This document shows positions 1-6,633 of a DNA stretch of 7,264 bases, piece after piece. Positions within the stretch are counted from its first letter, which is position 1; every line of letters begins with the position of its first letter. The notes beneath the pieces are model-generated. The model was given only the letters and a program-made list of their open reading frames with translations. It did no database searches and was not told the DNA's origin. The position numbers were made by a program, and so were the translations under genes. The stretch comes from Thermoguttaceae bacterium (GTDB lineage Bacteria; Planctomycetota; Planctomycetia; Pirellulales; Thermoguttaceae), in assembly GCA_017549085.1 (NCBI GenBank), contig JAFYVO010000238.1:1-7264 (forward strand), read 5' to 3'.

Positions 1-1738
1 CCGGCTCCCAACAAAGAGTCGCTAAAGTCGCCGCCAATATTAGCGCCGTCAACGTCGTCAAGTGCGCGACGACAAAATTCAAAAAATCCCGTTCCAAATT
101 TTCGCCGTTGTATCGAGTCGCACGCACCACGTTCGGGCTGTGCGTCCGTTCGAGGTTCGACAAAATCGCTTTTCCGAGGAGAAAAACGCGATAAATTTTC
201 GCGCCGCCGGCCGTGCTAGCCGAACATCCGCCGCAAAACATAACCAACGCTAAGATCAGCAACGACGTCGCGTTCCAAAGTTCGTACCGCGTCGTCGCGA
301 ACCCCGTTCCGGACGCCAACGAAACGACGGTAAACGCGGAAAGTCGCAGCGAGTCGAGCCAAGAATTCGGCGCGTTTGCTTCGCTTGTTCCGCCTATTTC
401 CCCAATTTCGCTTATCCCCCGAATCCCGCTTGTTTCCCCAATTTCGCTTATCCCCCGAATCCCGCTTGTTTCCCGAATTTCGCTTGTTTCGTTCATCCCC
501 CGAATCCCGCTTGTTTCGCTTACTTTCCCTATTTCGTTTATCTTGCTAGTCGCGGCAATCCCGCTATCTTGCCCCGACAATTCCTTTTCGCCGCTTCCTT
601 TATTTTGCGCGTTCCCCGCACCCCCCGCTAAACTCGCGTTTTCCTCCCTTAACGAGCCGGAAACCGCCGGAAAAGCCGCCGCGCTCCAAACGATTTCGCG
701 CTCGACGGCTTTGGCTTCCCCTCGCAACGCCGCGTCTCCCGCGTCCGAAACCGCCGCGACGGAGCGAAACGTTGAACCGTTCGGCCTGTTAAAATCCCCT
801 TTCGCCCAACCAAAACCGAACGTCGCGACGGTCGCAAAGGTTAATATCGTCAAATACGTTCGCCATTCGGCGTCTTGAAACAATTTTCCCGGTTTTCTTA
901 ACGCGACCCAATAAAGAAGCCCGTAATTCGTCGACGCGACAAGCATAAAAAAGAGCGCCGTTAACTCAAATGCGACACAATTAACATTTGGATCCGTCGC
1001 AAAAGAAGCGACGCTGGCGTTGCGCGAACTGAAGCCGCCCGTCGCGACGGTCGAAAAGGCGTGCGTTATCGCGTCAAAAAAAGAAACTCCGCAACAAAAA
1101 AACGCCGCCGCGCACAAAACGTTTAAAAAGACGTAAATCTTAAAGAGCGCAAACGCAAGCTCGCGCATTTTGGCGACCGGCATATTCCCGGAAGCGCCGC
1201 GTTCGAGCTTCATAATCGCCTTCCCATTCGCGCCCTGTCCGATTAACGCGACGAAAAAGCACATCACCCCCAAACCGCCCAAGAAGTGCGTTGCAAATCG
1301 CCAAAACAGAAGGGTTCGCGGCAGCGAAGCGGGATTTTCCAACTCGCCGAAAACGGTCGCGCCGGTCGTCGTCAAGCCGGAGGCCGACTCAAAAATCGCG
1401 TCGGCCAAGGTCGCCGGAACCCCCGGTCGCAACTCGGCGGCGCCGAATAAATACGGCGTCGCGCCCAAAAAAATCGCTAACACCCAGCTAAACGCGACGA
1501 TCGCGATCGCTTCCTTGCGGAAAAGTCGCGTCGAGTTGGCGCCGCGCCCAAACCAGTAAAACGCAAACGCGACGACGAAGGAAGTCGCCGCGCCCATCAG
1601 GAGCCCCTCGACGCCGCGCGCTTCCCAACGCCAATCGCCTCCCAGCGCCTCGAATCCCCAAGGAATACAAAAGAGCATCCCGACGCCAAGGAAACAAGCG
1701 ACCGCGCTCAAAAAAACAAAAACAGCTCGATAATTCAT
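1..1738 (-). CDS. trkH: Trk-type potassium uptake channel subunit TrkH, 3' end cut by the window
   Basis: This is the pore-forming inner-membrane subunit of a Trk/Ktr K+ uptake system, which normally works with a cytoplasmic TrkA-type NAD-binding regulator; none is visible here. The 579 visible residues show three of the four M1-P-M2 units. The filter segments are TTTGAT at about 123-128, STVATGGFS at 229-237 and SLASGTGFAT at 473-482. FWRFATHFLGGLGV at 145-158 is the conserved stretch after the first pore. GGCSASTAGG at 503-512 matches the intramembrane gate loop of the third M2 helix. The fourth unit begins near 555 and its filter lies beyond the left edge, probably some 60-75 residues away. 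TrkH proteins are usually about 480-490 residues; the excess comes from an insertion at about 313-458, between the third M1 helix and its pore loop, containing a 12-residue repeat. The ATG at 1736-1738 has no clear Shine-Dalgarno sequence, but the hydrophobic first helix begins right after it and no in-frame ATG or GTG precedes it before a stop. Confidence 0.93.
   Translation of the reverse strand, partial: MNYRAVFVFLSAVACFLGVGMLFCIPWGFEALGGDWRWEARGVEGLLMGAATSFVVAFAFYWFGRGANSTRLFRKEAIAIVAFSWVLAIFLGATPYLFGAAELRPGVPATLADAIFESASGLTTTGATVFGELENPASLPRTLLFWRFATHFLGGLGVMCFFVALIGQGANGKAIMKLERGASGNMPVAKMRELAFALFKIYVFLNVLCAAAFFCCGVSFFDAITHAFSTVATGGFSSRNASVASFATDPNVNCVAFELTALFFMLVASTNYGLLYWVALRKPGKLFQDAEWRTYLTILTFATVATFGFGWAKGDFNRPNGSTFRSVAAVSDAGDAALRGEAKAVEREIVWSAAAFPAVSGSLREENASLAGGAGNAQNKGSGEKELSGQDSGIAATSKINEIGKVSETSGIRGMNETSEIRETSGIRGISEIGETSGIRGISEIGEIGGTSEANAPNSWLDSLRLSAFTVVSLASGTGFATTRYELWNATSLLILALVMFCGGCSASTAGGAKIYRVFLLGKAILSNLERTHSPNVVRATRYNGENLERDFLNFVVAHLTTLTALILAATLATLCWEP
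400..516 (-). repeat. 36-bp in-frame tandem repeat inside trkH
   Basis: Two identical 36-bp units occupy 400-435 and 436-471. A third unit at 472-516 is expanded to 45 bp. Degenerate pieces flank the array (about 382-399 and 517-550). Read on the coding strand, each unit gives the 12 residues ETSGIRGISEIG, and the longer copy gives ETSGIRGMNETSEIR. Unit length is a multiple of three, so expansion or contraction keeps trkH in frame. Codons are unlike the rest of the gene: AGC, ACA, ATA and GGG, where the flanks prefer TCG, ACG and GCG. This suggests recent local duplication. There are no spacers, so it is not CRISPR. Confidence 0.95.
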
Positions 1739-1859
1739 TAACGCAACGCGACTTTTAAAAAACGCGTCTCTCTTCTCTCCGATATTCCAACGCGCGCGAC
1801 GGCTTTTCCGAAAACCGTCCAATCAATCGTTGTCATCGTTATATTTTAGCTTATTTATT

Positions 1860-1885
1860 AAAAAAGAGAAGCGGGCCGTCTCCCT
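1860..1885 (-). terminator. possible weak intrinsic terminator after dprA
   Basis: On the minus strand a GAGA...TCTC stem, extendable to 7 bp with two G-U pairs, closes a 9-base loop and runs into six T residues (complement of 1860-1865). It lies about 100 bases past the dprA stop and before trkH, where a terminator would fit. The stem is short and the signal weak. The rest of the 1739-1987 gap holds an imperfect hairpin, GACGG-c-TTTT-ccg-AAAA-CCGTC, at 1798-1819 in what would be the trkH leader. I found no convincing -35/-10 pair for trkH. Confidence 0.35.
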
Positions 1886-1987
1886 AAACGCGCTGTTTTA
1901 CCCATTCCCCCTAATTCAACCAGTCGCCGTCAAGCGCGCGTTTTGCGTCGTCGATTCTTTTCCTCTTTCAGACGAACCGTTTTAGCG

Positions 1988-3745
1988 TCAACGTCGGGAA
2001 ACGGCGTTTCCTTCGCGTCGGCAAAGAATTTTTTTGAACTCCAACGCCGCGATCAGCCCGACGATTTTCGCCGCGCCGAGCCCCGACTCGCGCACGACGC
2101 GGTCGATCGGAACCGGATCGGCGCCGACTAAATCGACGATTTTGCGCTCGTCCGCGCTCAACGTCGCCAACGTTTCCGCCGAAACCGCCGTCGACTCCCT
2201 CTTTTCCGGAGCGGAAGGCGCGGAACCGCCGTCAAATTTTCTCGATCTTTCCGTTTTTACCGGCGCCGTTCCCTTCGCCGCGTCGCGCCGCGCTCGGCTG
2301 ACGCGCTCAAAATCGCTCGTCGCGCCGGAGTTCAAGACGCGTTTGCCGCCGAGCGCGCTCGAACGCCCGTTTCCGCCGCGCGTTTCGATTTTCGTTTGTT
2401 TTTTAGGTCGTTCGAACGCCGGAAGGGCCGCCAACACGTCCTCGACCGATTCGACGAGCCCCGCGCCTTCGCGCAGAAGCTGATGACAACCGCGCGACGT
2501 TTCTCGGTCGACCGGGCCCGGGAGCGCGAAAACTTCGCGATTTTGCTCCGCCGCCAGCCGCGCGGTGATCAGCGAACCGCTCCGCAACGGCGACTCGATC
2601 ACCAACACGCCGAGCGAAAGCCCGCTGACGATACGGTTTCGCGCCGGAAAATTCCCGGCCAACGGCGACGTCAGCGGATGATACTCGCTGAAAACGGCGC
2701 CCGAATTGGCGATAAGTCGCGCTAAATCCTCGTGTTCGCGCGGATAAACCTTCGCGACGCCGCCTCCGAGCGCGGCCAACGTTCGTCCGCCGACTTCGAG
2801 CGCGCCGCGATGCGCCGCCCCGTCGATTCCGAGCGCCAAACCGCTGACGACGGTAAATCCCGCTTCGGCCAACTCGCGCCCCAAACGTCGCGCTTGGTCG
2901 AGCCCGTACCGCGTCGCGCCCCGCGTTCCGACGACCGCGATCGCCGTTCGGTCTTCCGGCGCAAAGGCGCCGCGAACGTACAGAAGTCGCGGCGGATTGT
3001 CGATTTCCCGCAGTCGCGCCGGGTACCGAGCGTCCCGAAACGCGACGATTTCGATCCCGTTTTCTTCGCAGAATCGGAGCAACGCCTCGACGTCGCAGGC
3101 TTCCCGCGCTTGCGAAATTTTTCGCGCCAACGTCGGCCCGACCTTTTCGACTTGCTCCAAATCGCGCCGCGACGCCCGCAAAACTTCGCTAGCCGACCCA
3201 AAATACGCGATCAAACGCTCCGCGGTCAGCGGGCCGACGCCGTCGACGGTCGAGAGGAGAATATCGTCGATCAGTTCGTTCGGCGTCCAAATTCGAGACG
3301 GTTCTTCCGACGCTTCGTCTTCAAAGTCGGTCGATTCTTCGTTCGCCGCCGACTCCGCCTTATATATCGATTCCGCCGATTCAGCCGATTTTAGCGCTAC
3401 CTTGGGAACGTTTCCCTTCGCCGTTTCGCCCGTTTCCGCTAAAACGCCCCGACGCTCTTGTTTGCCGTCGTTCGCCAATTCGCCGCCGTTCGCCGTTTTC
3501 TCTAAAACGCTCGAATCGCCGACTTTCTCCGCGTCGCTCAAAGCGCCCGGTTTATCGTCTTTCGCCAAGAAAGTGAAATCGCAACGTCCGCTCAACGCGC
3601 CGACTTCCGCCGACGCGTCGTCTTCCGTTTCGTCGATTTCTTCGTCGTCGAAGTTTTTACCCCAAGACGACGCCGCGTTTTCATCGAATAACGAATCGGC
3701 GTCGCAATTTTTACCGCTAGAATAACGAGAACGTCCGCGTTTCAT
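1988..3745 (-). CDS. dprA: DNA-processing protein DprA (Smf), with long N-terminal extension
   Basis: DprA binds incoming single-stranded DNA in the cytoplasm and loads RecA on it during natural transformation; it is also widespread in bacteria not known to be competent. The 585 residues divide as follows. Residues 1-150 are acidic, low-complexity and probably disordered. A helix-hairpin-helix/SAM-like region at about 155-225 contains VDGVGPLTAERLIAYFG. The Rossmann-like DprA core at about 230-440 has VGTRGATRYG (271-281), SGLALGIDGAAHRGAL (301-316), FPARNRIVSGLS (366-377), SLITARLAAEQNREVFALPG (391-410) and GCHQLLREGAG (419-429). A basic, low-complexity linker spans 443-525, and a winged-helix C-terminal domain spans about 527-580. 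The family is usually near 360-380 residues. I chose the ATG at 3743-3745 because GAGGA at 3753-3757 sits 7 bases upstream; a TTG 60 bases further upstream lacks any ribosome-binding site. It starts 79 bases after the sigma-factor stop and is probably cotranscribed with it. Confidence 0.95.
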   Translation of the reverse strand: MKRGRSRYSSGKNCDADSLFDENAASSWGKNFDDEEIDETEDDASAEVGALSGRCDFTFLAKDDKPGALSDAEKVGDSSVLEKTANGGELANDGKQERRGVLAETGETAKGNVPKVALKSAESAESIYKAESAANEESTDFEDEASEEPSRIWTPNELIDDILLSTVDGVGPLTAERLIAYFGSASEVLRASRRDLEQVEKVGPTLARKISQAREACDVEALLRFCEENGIEIVAFRDARYPARLREIDNPPRLLYVRGAFAPEDRTAIAVVGTRGATRYGLDQARRLGRELAEAGFTVVSGLALGIDGAAHRGALEVGGRTLAALGGGVAKVYPREHEDLARLIANSGAVFSEYHPLTSPLAGNFPARNRIVSGLSLGVLVIESPLRSGSLITARLAAEQNREVFALPGPVDRETSRGCHQLLREGAGLVESVEDVLAALPAFERPKKQTKIETRGGNGRSSALGGKRVLNSGATSDFERVSRARRDAAKGTAPVKTERSRKFDGGSAPSAPEKRESTAVSAETLATLSADERKIVDLVGADPVPIDRVVRESGLGAAKIVGLIAALEFKKILCRREGNAVSRR

Positions 3746-3752
3746 CGTTTTT

Positions 3753-3757
3753 TCCTC
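3753..3757 (-). promoter_or_regulatory. Shine-Dalgarno sequence for dprA
   Basis: GAGGA on the minus strand is 7 bases from the ATG at 3743-3745. It decides the start against an in-frame TTG at 3803-3805 that has only C/G-rich sequence upstream. Confidence 0.75.
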
Positions 3758-3824
3758 GACGCGCCGCCAAGAACGCGGCGCCTTTTCCTTCGACGGCTCG
3801 CCCAACGCGGCGGCTCGGTTCGCG

Positions 3825-4607
3825 TCAAACGAACTCGGGTCGACGGTCGCTCAATTGTTGCTGCAGGCGGTTGACGATGGCGCTGTGCATTTGGCTGACG
3901 CGGCTTTCGCTCAGATCGAGCGTCGCGCCGACTTCCTTCATCGTCATTTCCTCGTAATAATAGAGAATGATGATCATTCGTTCGTTGCGGCTGAGCCCCT
4001 TCGTTACAAGGCGCATCACGTCCGACTTTTGAATGCGGCTCGTCGGGTCTTCGCCGCGCGCGTCTTCGACCAAGTCGATTTCGCTGACGTCTTTCGAGCC
4101 GTCCGTTTCGAACCACTTCTTGTTCAAGCTGACGAGATTGACGGCGTTCGCGTCGTTGAGAACGCGATCGAGTTCCGCTTTGCTCATCTTAAGGTGTTTC
4201 GCCAACTCTTCTTGCGTCGGGAGACGGCCCAAACGGTCGGAGAGTTCCTTGTTCGCTTCGGACAACTTGCGCGCTCGGGAACGCACGAGTCGGGGCACCC
4301 AGTCCATATTGCGGAGTTCGTCGAGCATCGCGCCGCGGATGCGCGGGACGCAATACGTCTCGAACTTAACGCCGCGCGCCGGGTCAAACGCGTCGATGGC
4401 GTCCATCAGACCGAAAATGCCCGACGAAACCAAGTCGTCCAAGTCGACCTCGTCCGGGAGGCGAGACCAAACGCGTTCGCCATGATAACGCACGAGCGGC
4501 AAATATTGTTCGATCAACGCGTTGCGAAGCGTTTGATTCGAACGATCTTCGATAAAGTTTTGCCACAAACGGGCGACGTCTTCGGCAAGAGACTGCGTCG
4601 CGACCAT
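3825..4607 (-). CDS. fliA: FliA/WhiG-family RNA polymerase sigma factor
   Basis: This is an alternative sigma factor of the sigma-28 type (group 3), directing RNA polymerase to promoters with a TAAA -35 and a GCCGATAA -10. In the 260 residues, region 2 spans about 28-110 (LIEQYLPLVRYHGERVW, DLDDLVSSGIFGLMDAIDAF, RGVKFETYCVPRIRGAMLDE, MDWVPR). Region 3 spans about 112-195 (LGRLPTQEELAKHLKMSKAE). Region 4, with its helix-turn-helix, spans about 197-252 (LSRNERMIIILYYYEEMTM, LDLSESRVSQMHSAIVNRL). No part is missing and the length is normal. The DPARGVKFETYCVPRIRGAMLDELR segment is diagnostic of the family. The start is the ATG at 4605-4607 with AGGGAGGA just upstream; a TTG extension of 14 residues is rejected. 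No flagellar gene lies nearby, so its regulon cannot be read from context. A matching promoter lies upstream at 5392-5419. The class is certain; the fliA symbol stands for the family. Confidence 0.95.
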   Translation of the reverse strand: MVATQSLAEDVARLWQNFIEDRSNQTLRNALIEQYLPLVRYHGERVWSRLPDEVDLDDLVSSGIFGLMDAIDAFDPARGVKFETYCVPRIRGAMLDELRNMDWVPRLVRSRARKLSEANKELSDRLGRLPTQEELAKHLKMSKAELDRVLNDANAVNLVSLNKKWFETDGSKDVSEIDLVEDARGEDPTSRIQKSDVMRLVTKGLSRNERMIIILYYYEEMTMKEVGATLDLSESRVSQMHSAIVNRLQQQLSDRRPEFV

Positions 4608-4611
4608 AAAA

Positions 4612-4619
4612 TCCTCCCT
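4612..4619 (-). promoter_or_regulatory. strong Shine-Dalgarno sequence for the sigma factor
   Basis: AGGGAGGA on the minus strand is 4 bases from the ATG at 4605-4607. It is the best ribosome-binding site in the window and fixes the start of the sigma gene. Confidence 0.85.
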
Positions 4620-5391
4620 GATTTTTTCAGTCCAACCAACAACAAGCAAAAGTTAACGCGTTGAAACGTCGCCGATTCGTCGTTCAACGAACGGTCGTTT
4701 CGTCGTTTTTTTCAATCCGACGCGATTTTCCGACCTTTTGTCGTTAAATCGAGCCGTTTTTCATTGGAAAAAGAACGCCGAACGGTCGCGACCGAAAGCC
4801 GCGCTTACCAAGCGACGCCGATTTCTCCGCGTTTGAGACGACGCGCCGCCCCGACGTTAACGCTCGCCGTTCGAAGAATCTCCGCGTCCTTGCGACGTTC
4901 TCCGAAAGCGCCGTTCCCGTTCTCAACCGTCGCTCGACGCGCCGCGACGACCCAACGGCGCAAGAAAACATTCCCCATCTTCGCTAAAACCTCTATTTTA
5001 ACGAAACCAACCGTAAAAAAACCGGCGGCGAGAAGTTTTCTTTCCCCGCTTTGTCAAGGCGCGACGCCGCGAACGTTCGGGCGTTTTGTCGTCGACCGTT
5101 TCGTCCCCAACGTTGGGCGCGTCCCGTTCAAACGTCGACGCGCGCTTATCCCAACCGCTTTCCCGACTTCCTTGCCGACTTCGGGACGAAACGTTGCGAA
5201 CGCTTTTTCCCTTTGCGCCGAACGTCGTCCGTCCGCCGCAACGTTGTTTTGAAAAAACGCGTTCCGAGCGGAACGATTCCGGCAATCGCCAAACCTTGCC
5301 GTTCCAGCGTTTATCCTTCAACGCGTTTGAATCCGGCGCGGCGTTGCAAGCGATTTAAGTTCCAAAATCGTTCCAAACCTCGATACTACTA

Positions 5392-5419
5392 CTATCGGCT
5401 TAATCGAGTAAATTTTTTA
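5392..5419 (-). promoter_or_regulatory. possible FliA/WhiG-type promoter
   Basis: On the minus strand TAAA (5416-5419), 16 bases (5400-5415) and GCCGATAG (5392-5399) match the sigma-28/WhiG consensus TAAA-N15/16-GCCGATAA at all but the last base. It lies in AT-rich DNA and points towards the sigma gene, whose ATG is about 785 bases downstream. An inverted repeat CGATA-N7-TATCG (5381-5397) overlaps the -10 and the expected start point. The consensus is known for the family; its use here is inference. Confidence 0.45.
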
Positions 5420-5551
5420 AGAAAAGAACAAAATTTTTAAAAAGAATCGCAAGAAAATCGCTCGCCGCGCCGCAACCAAACGCGCGAATTCAAACAAGAA
5501 TAAATTAATAAAACCTATATAGAAAATCGACGTTTAAGCCAAGCAATGAAC

Positions 5552-5579
5552 AAAAAAAAACCGCCTCTTGGGCGGTTTT
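5552..5579 (-). terminator. intrinsic terminator of the zinc-ribbon/exported-protein unit
   Basis: On the minus strand AAAACCGCC pairs with GGCGGTTTT around the 5-base loop CAAGA and runs straight into nine T residues (complement of 5552-5560). The GC core is 5 bp, extended by four A-T pairs. It begins 12 bases past the stop at 5592. This is a textbook Rho-independent terminator. Confidence 0.92.
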
Positions 5580-5591
5580 ACTTGCGATTCG

Positions 5592-6158
5592 TCAAGGAAC
5601 GACCGCGCGAACGGTCGCTCGATAAAGGATCGGCGGTTCGTTTAGAGACGCGCTCGCGCCGTTGTTTTCCGACGTTTCGACAACGTTTTCGACAGGTCGG
5701 CAAGGCTCCGGCGCCGTCGACGTTTCCGCCGGCCAAATTTGCTTAATCAAACGCGGTTCGTCGACGTATCGCCAAATTTTGCGCCAACCGCTCGGCGACG
5801 AAGGGTCGGGACGCGTTTCGACGATCGCGCGCCGACGAACGCCTTCGACGAAACGATAATAATACGTCTTCCCGTCGGTTCCGACGAACGTTCCGGAGTC
5901 GCCGACGCGGGGCCCGCCGCTCGTTTCGACGTTCTTTTTCGCCGCGTCGCTTCCCGCTCCGCCGCCGGTCGCGGTTGCCGAACGCTTCAAAAGCGGAATC
6001 TGCGGCGCGTCGTTCGGGTCGTACGGCGCGGAATACGTCGTTCGAGCGCCCGGAGCGCCCCAAAGCCAAGCGTCGTCCGCCGCCGCGCAAACCCCCGAAA
6101 AGGTCGCCGCCGCTCCGATCGTTAAAACCGCGCTCAAAAACCGTCGACGCTCGTTCAT
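5592..6158 (-). CDS. small exported protein of unknown function
   Basis: I do not recognise this 188-residue protein. The N-terminus is an export signal: basic NERRR at 2-6, a hydrophobic stretch to about 23, and VCAAAD giving a likely cleavage site after residue 25 or 27. ERRRFLS resembles the twin-arginine (S/T)RRxFLK motif, so Tat export is possible. C24 is not in a good lipobox (SGVC). The mature part is polar, with a short aromatic segment at about 92-145 (GTFVGTDGKTYYYRFVEGV, then GWRKIWRYVDEPRLIKQIWP) that may be a small folded domain, flanked by low-complexity G/A/S/T/E stretches. The ATG at 6156-6158 overlaps the stop of the upstream gene as ATGA, indicating translational coupling. 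The terminator follows at once, so it is the last gene of its transcript. Function is unknown, presumably periplasmic or cell surface. Confidence 0.8.
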   Translation of the reverse strand: MNERRRFLSAVLTIGAAATFSGVCAAADDAWLWGAPGARTTYSAPYDPNDAPQIPLLKRSATATGGGAGSDAAKKNVETSGGPRVGDSGTFVGTDGKTYYYRFVEGVRRRAIVETRPDPSSPSGWRKIWRYVDEPRLIKQIWPAETSTAPEPCRPVENVVETSENNGASASLNEPPILYRATVRAVVP

Positions 6159-6544
6159 TCCGCCGCGTCTTCCGACGTTTCGGTCGATCCCGAAGTTTCG
6201 CCGCTTTCGAGCGTTTCAGTCGCTCCCGAAGTTTCGCCGCTTTCGACGTTCGCCGCGTCCTCGACGCTTTCCGGCGCCGTCTCAAGCTCGGTTTCCCAAG
6301 AATGAGTTTTCTCGATTTTCGGCGTTTTCGAAAAAGCGCCGAACTCGCGCCCGGCTAAGAACGCGATCGCGAGAACGCCCAAAATAGTCGTCAACGTCGC
6401 CGTCCAAGAAAACGCCGAACGCGTTCCCTTCGCTTTACGCGTCTTCCAAACGGTCGAACAGAAAGCGCATTTCGCTTTGCGTCGCGGGATATAACGCTTA
6501 TAACAGCGTCCGCAACGAGGACACACATAATAATATTTACGCAT
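6155..6544 (-). CDS. zinc-ribbon single-pass membrane protein of unknown function
   Basis: The 129-residue protein begins with a zinc ribbon: C8-x2-C11-x14-C26-x2-C29, with an additional C14, embedded in basic residues. One membrane helix follows at about 47-65 (WTATLTTILGVLAIAFLAG). The basic side precedes the helix, so the ribbon should be cytoplasmic and the C-terminus outside. That tail (about 66-129) is acidic, rich in E, S and T, and ends in two near-identical 12-residue units, ESGETSGATETL and ESGETSGSTETS. No enzyme motif is seen; the ribbon could bind nucleic acid or a protein partner. The ATG at 6542-6544 has only a weak GCGGA nearby, but the ribbon begins eight residues in. A sigma70-like promoter lies about 90 bases upstream. 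It is first in the transcript and overlaps the exported-protein gene by 4 bases, so the two probably act together in the envelope. Confidence 0.82.
   Translation of the reverse strand: MRKYYYVCPRCGRCYKRYIPRRKAKCAFCSTVWKTRKAKGTRSAFSWTATLTTILGVLAIAFLAGREFGAFSKTPKIEKTHSWETELETAPESVEDAANVESGETSGATETLESGETSGSTETSEDAAE
6188..6246 (-). repeat. in-frame direct repeat, 36-bp period, in the zinc-ribbon gene
   Basis: A 23-bp sequence at 6188-6210 recurs exactly at 6224-6246, giving a 36-bp period. It encodes the 12-residue ESGETSG(A/S)TET(L/S) units of the acidic tail. The codons (GAA ACT TCG GGC type) differ from those of the trkH repeat, so the two arrays are not copies of each other at DNA level. 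Confidence 0.9.
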
Positions 6545-6633
6545 TCCGCTAATTACAGCAAGATTTTAAGAACTTTAATCTACAAACCGCGCCAAGTGCG
6601 AAAAACTTCGCGCCGCGTTAAAGCTACCGATAA

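Larger units (their letters stand above)
4608..5551. other. long gene-poor stretch upstream of the sigma factor
   Basis: No convincing gene is visible in either strand. The open frames are short, arginine-rich and start on TTG or lack a Shine-Dalgarno sequence. The two least bad are on the minus strand. One is 57 codons from an ATG at 4976-4978 to a stop at 4805-4807, with typical codon use but an AGAGG 11 bases away. The other is 107 codons from a TTG at 5321 to 4998, rich in R, K and S. Base character changes along the stretch: 5340-5551 is AT-rich and holds the FliA/WhiG-type promoter match, while 4640-5340 looks like GC-rich coding-type sequence without a clean frame. It could be a long 5' leader, a small-RNA locus or a decayed gene. 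Confidence 0.6.

Noticed and set aside
400..516. Tandem repeat considered as a CRISPR array
   Set aside because: Units abut with no unique spacers and lie in frame inside a gene.
213..878. Plus-strand open frame of 221 codons with a repeated IPLVSPISLIPR-like translation
   Set aside because: It lies antisense to trkH, and the apparent protein repeat is only the reverse reading of the 36-bp trkH repeat.
2034..3725. Several plus-strand open frames of 109-242 codons opposite dprA
   Set aside because: Their translations are R- and S-rich with no domain, while the minus strand carries all DprA motifs in order.
3746..3805. TTG start giving DprA 20 extra residues
   Set aside because: No Shine-Dalgarno sequence lies upstream, whereas the ATG at 3743-3745 has GAGGA at a good distance.
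4608..4649. TTG start giving the sigma factor 14 extra residues
   Set aside because: The strong AGGGAGGA lies inside this extension, directly before the ATG at 4605-4607, and family members begin close to that ATG.
3855..4664. Long plus-strand open frame (269 codons) opposite the sigma factor
   Set aside because: The minus strand encodes a complete sigma factor with all conserved regions and a strong ribosome-binding site. The opposite frame has no recognisable motif and is a by-product of the codon bias.
4805..4978. Minus-strand 57-codon open frame beginning MGNVFLRRWVV
   Set aside because: Codon use is plausible, but its only AGAGG is 11 bases from the ATG and there is no recognisable family. 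Short frames like this are expected by chance in this base composition. It is mentioned under the gene-poor stretch and not called.
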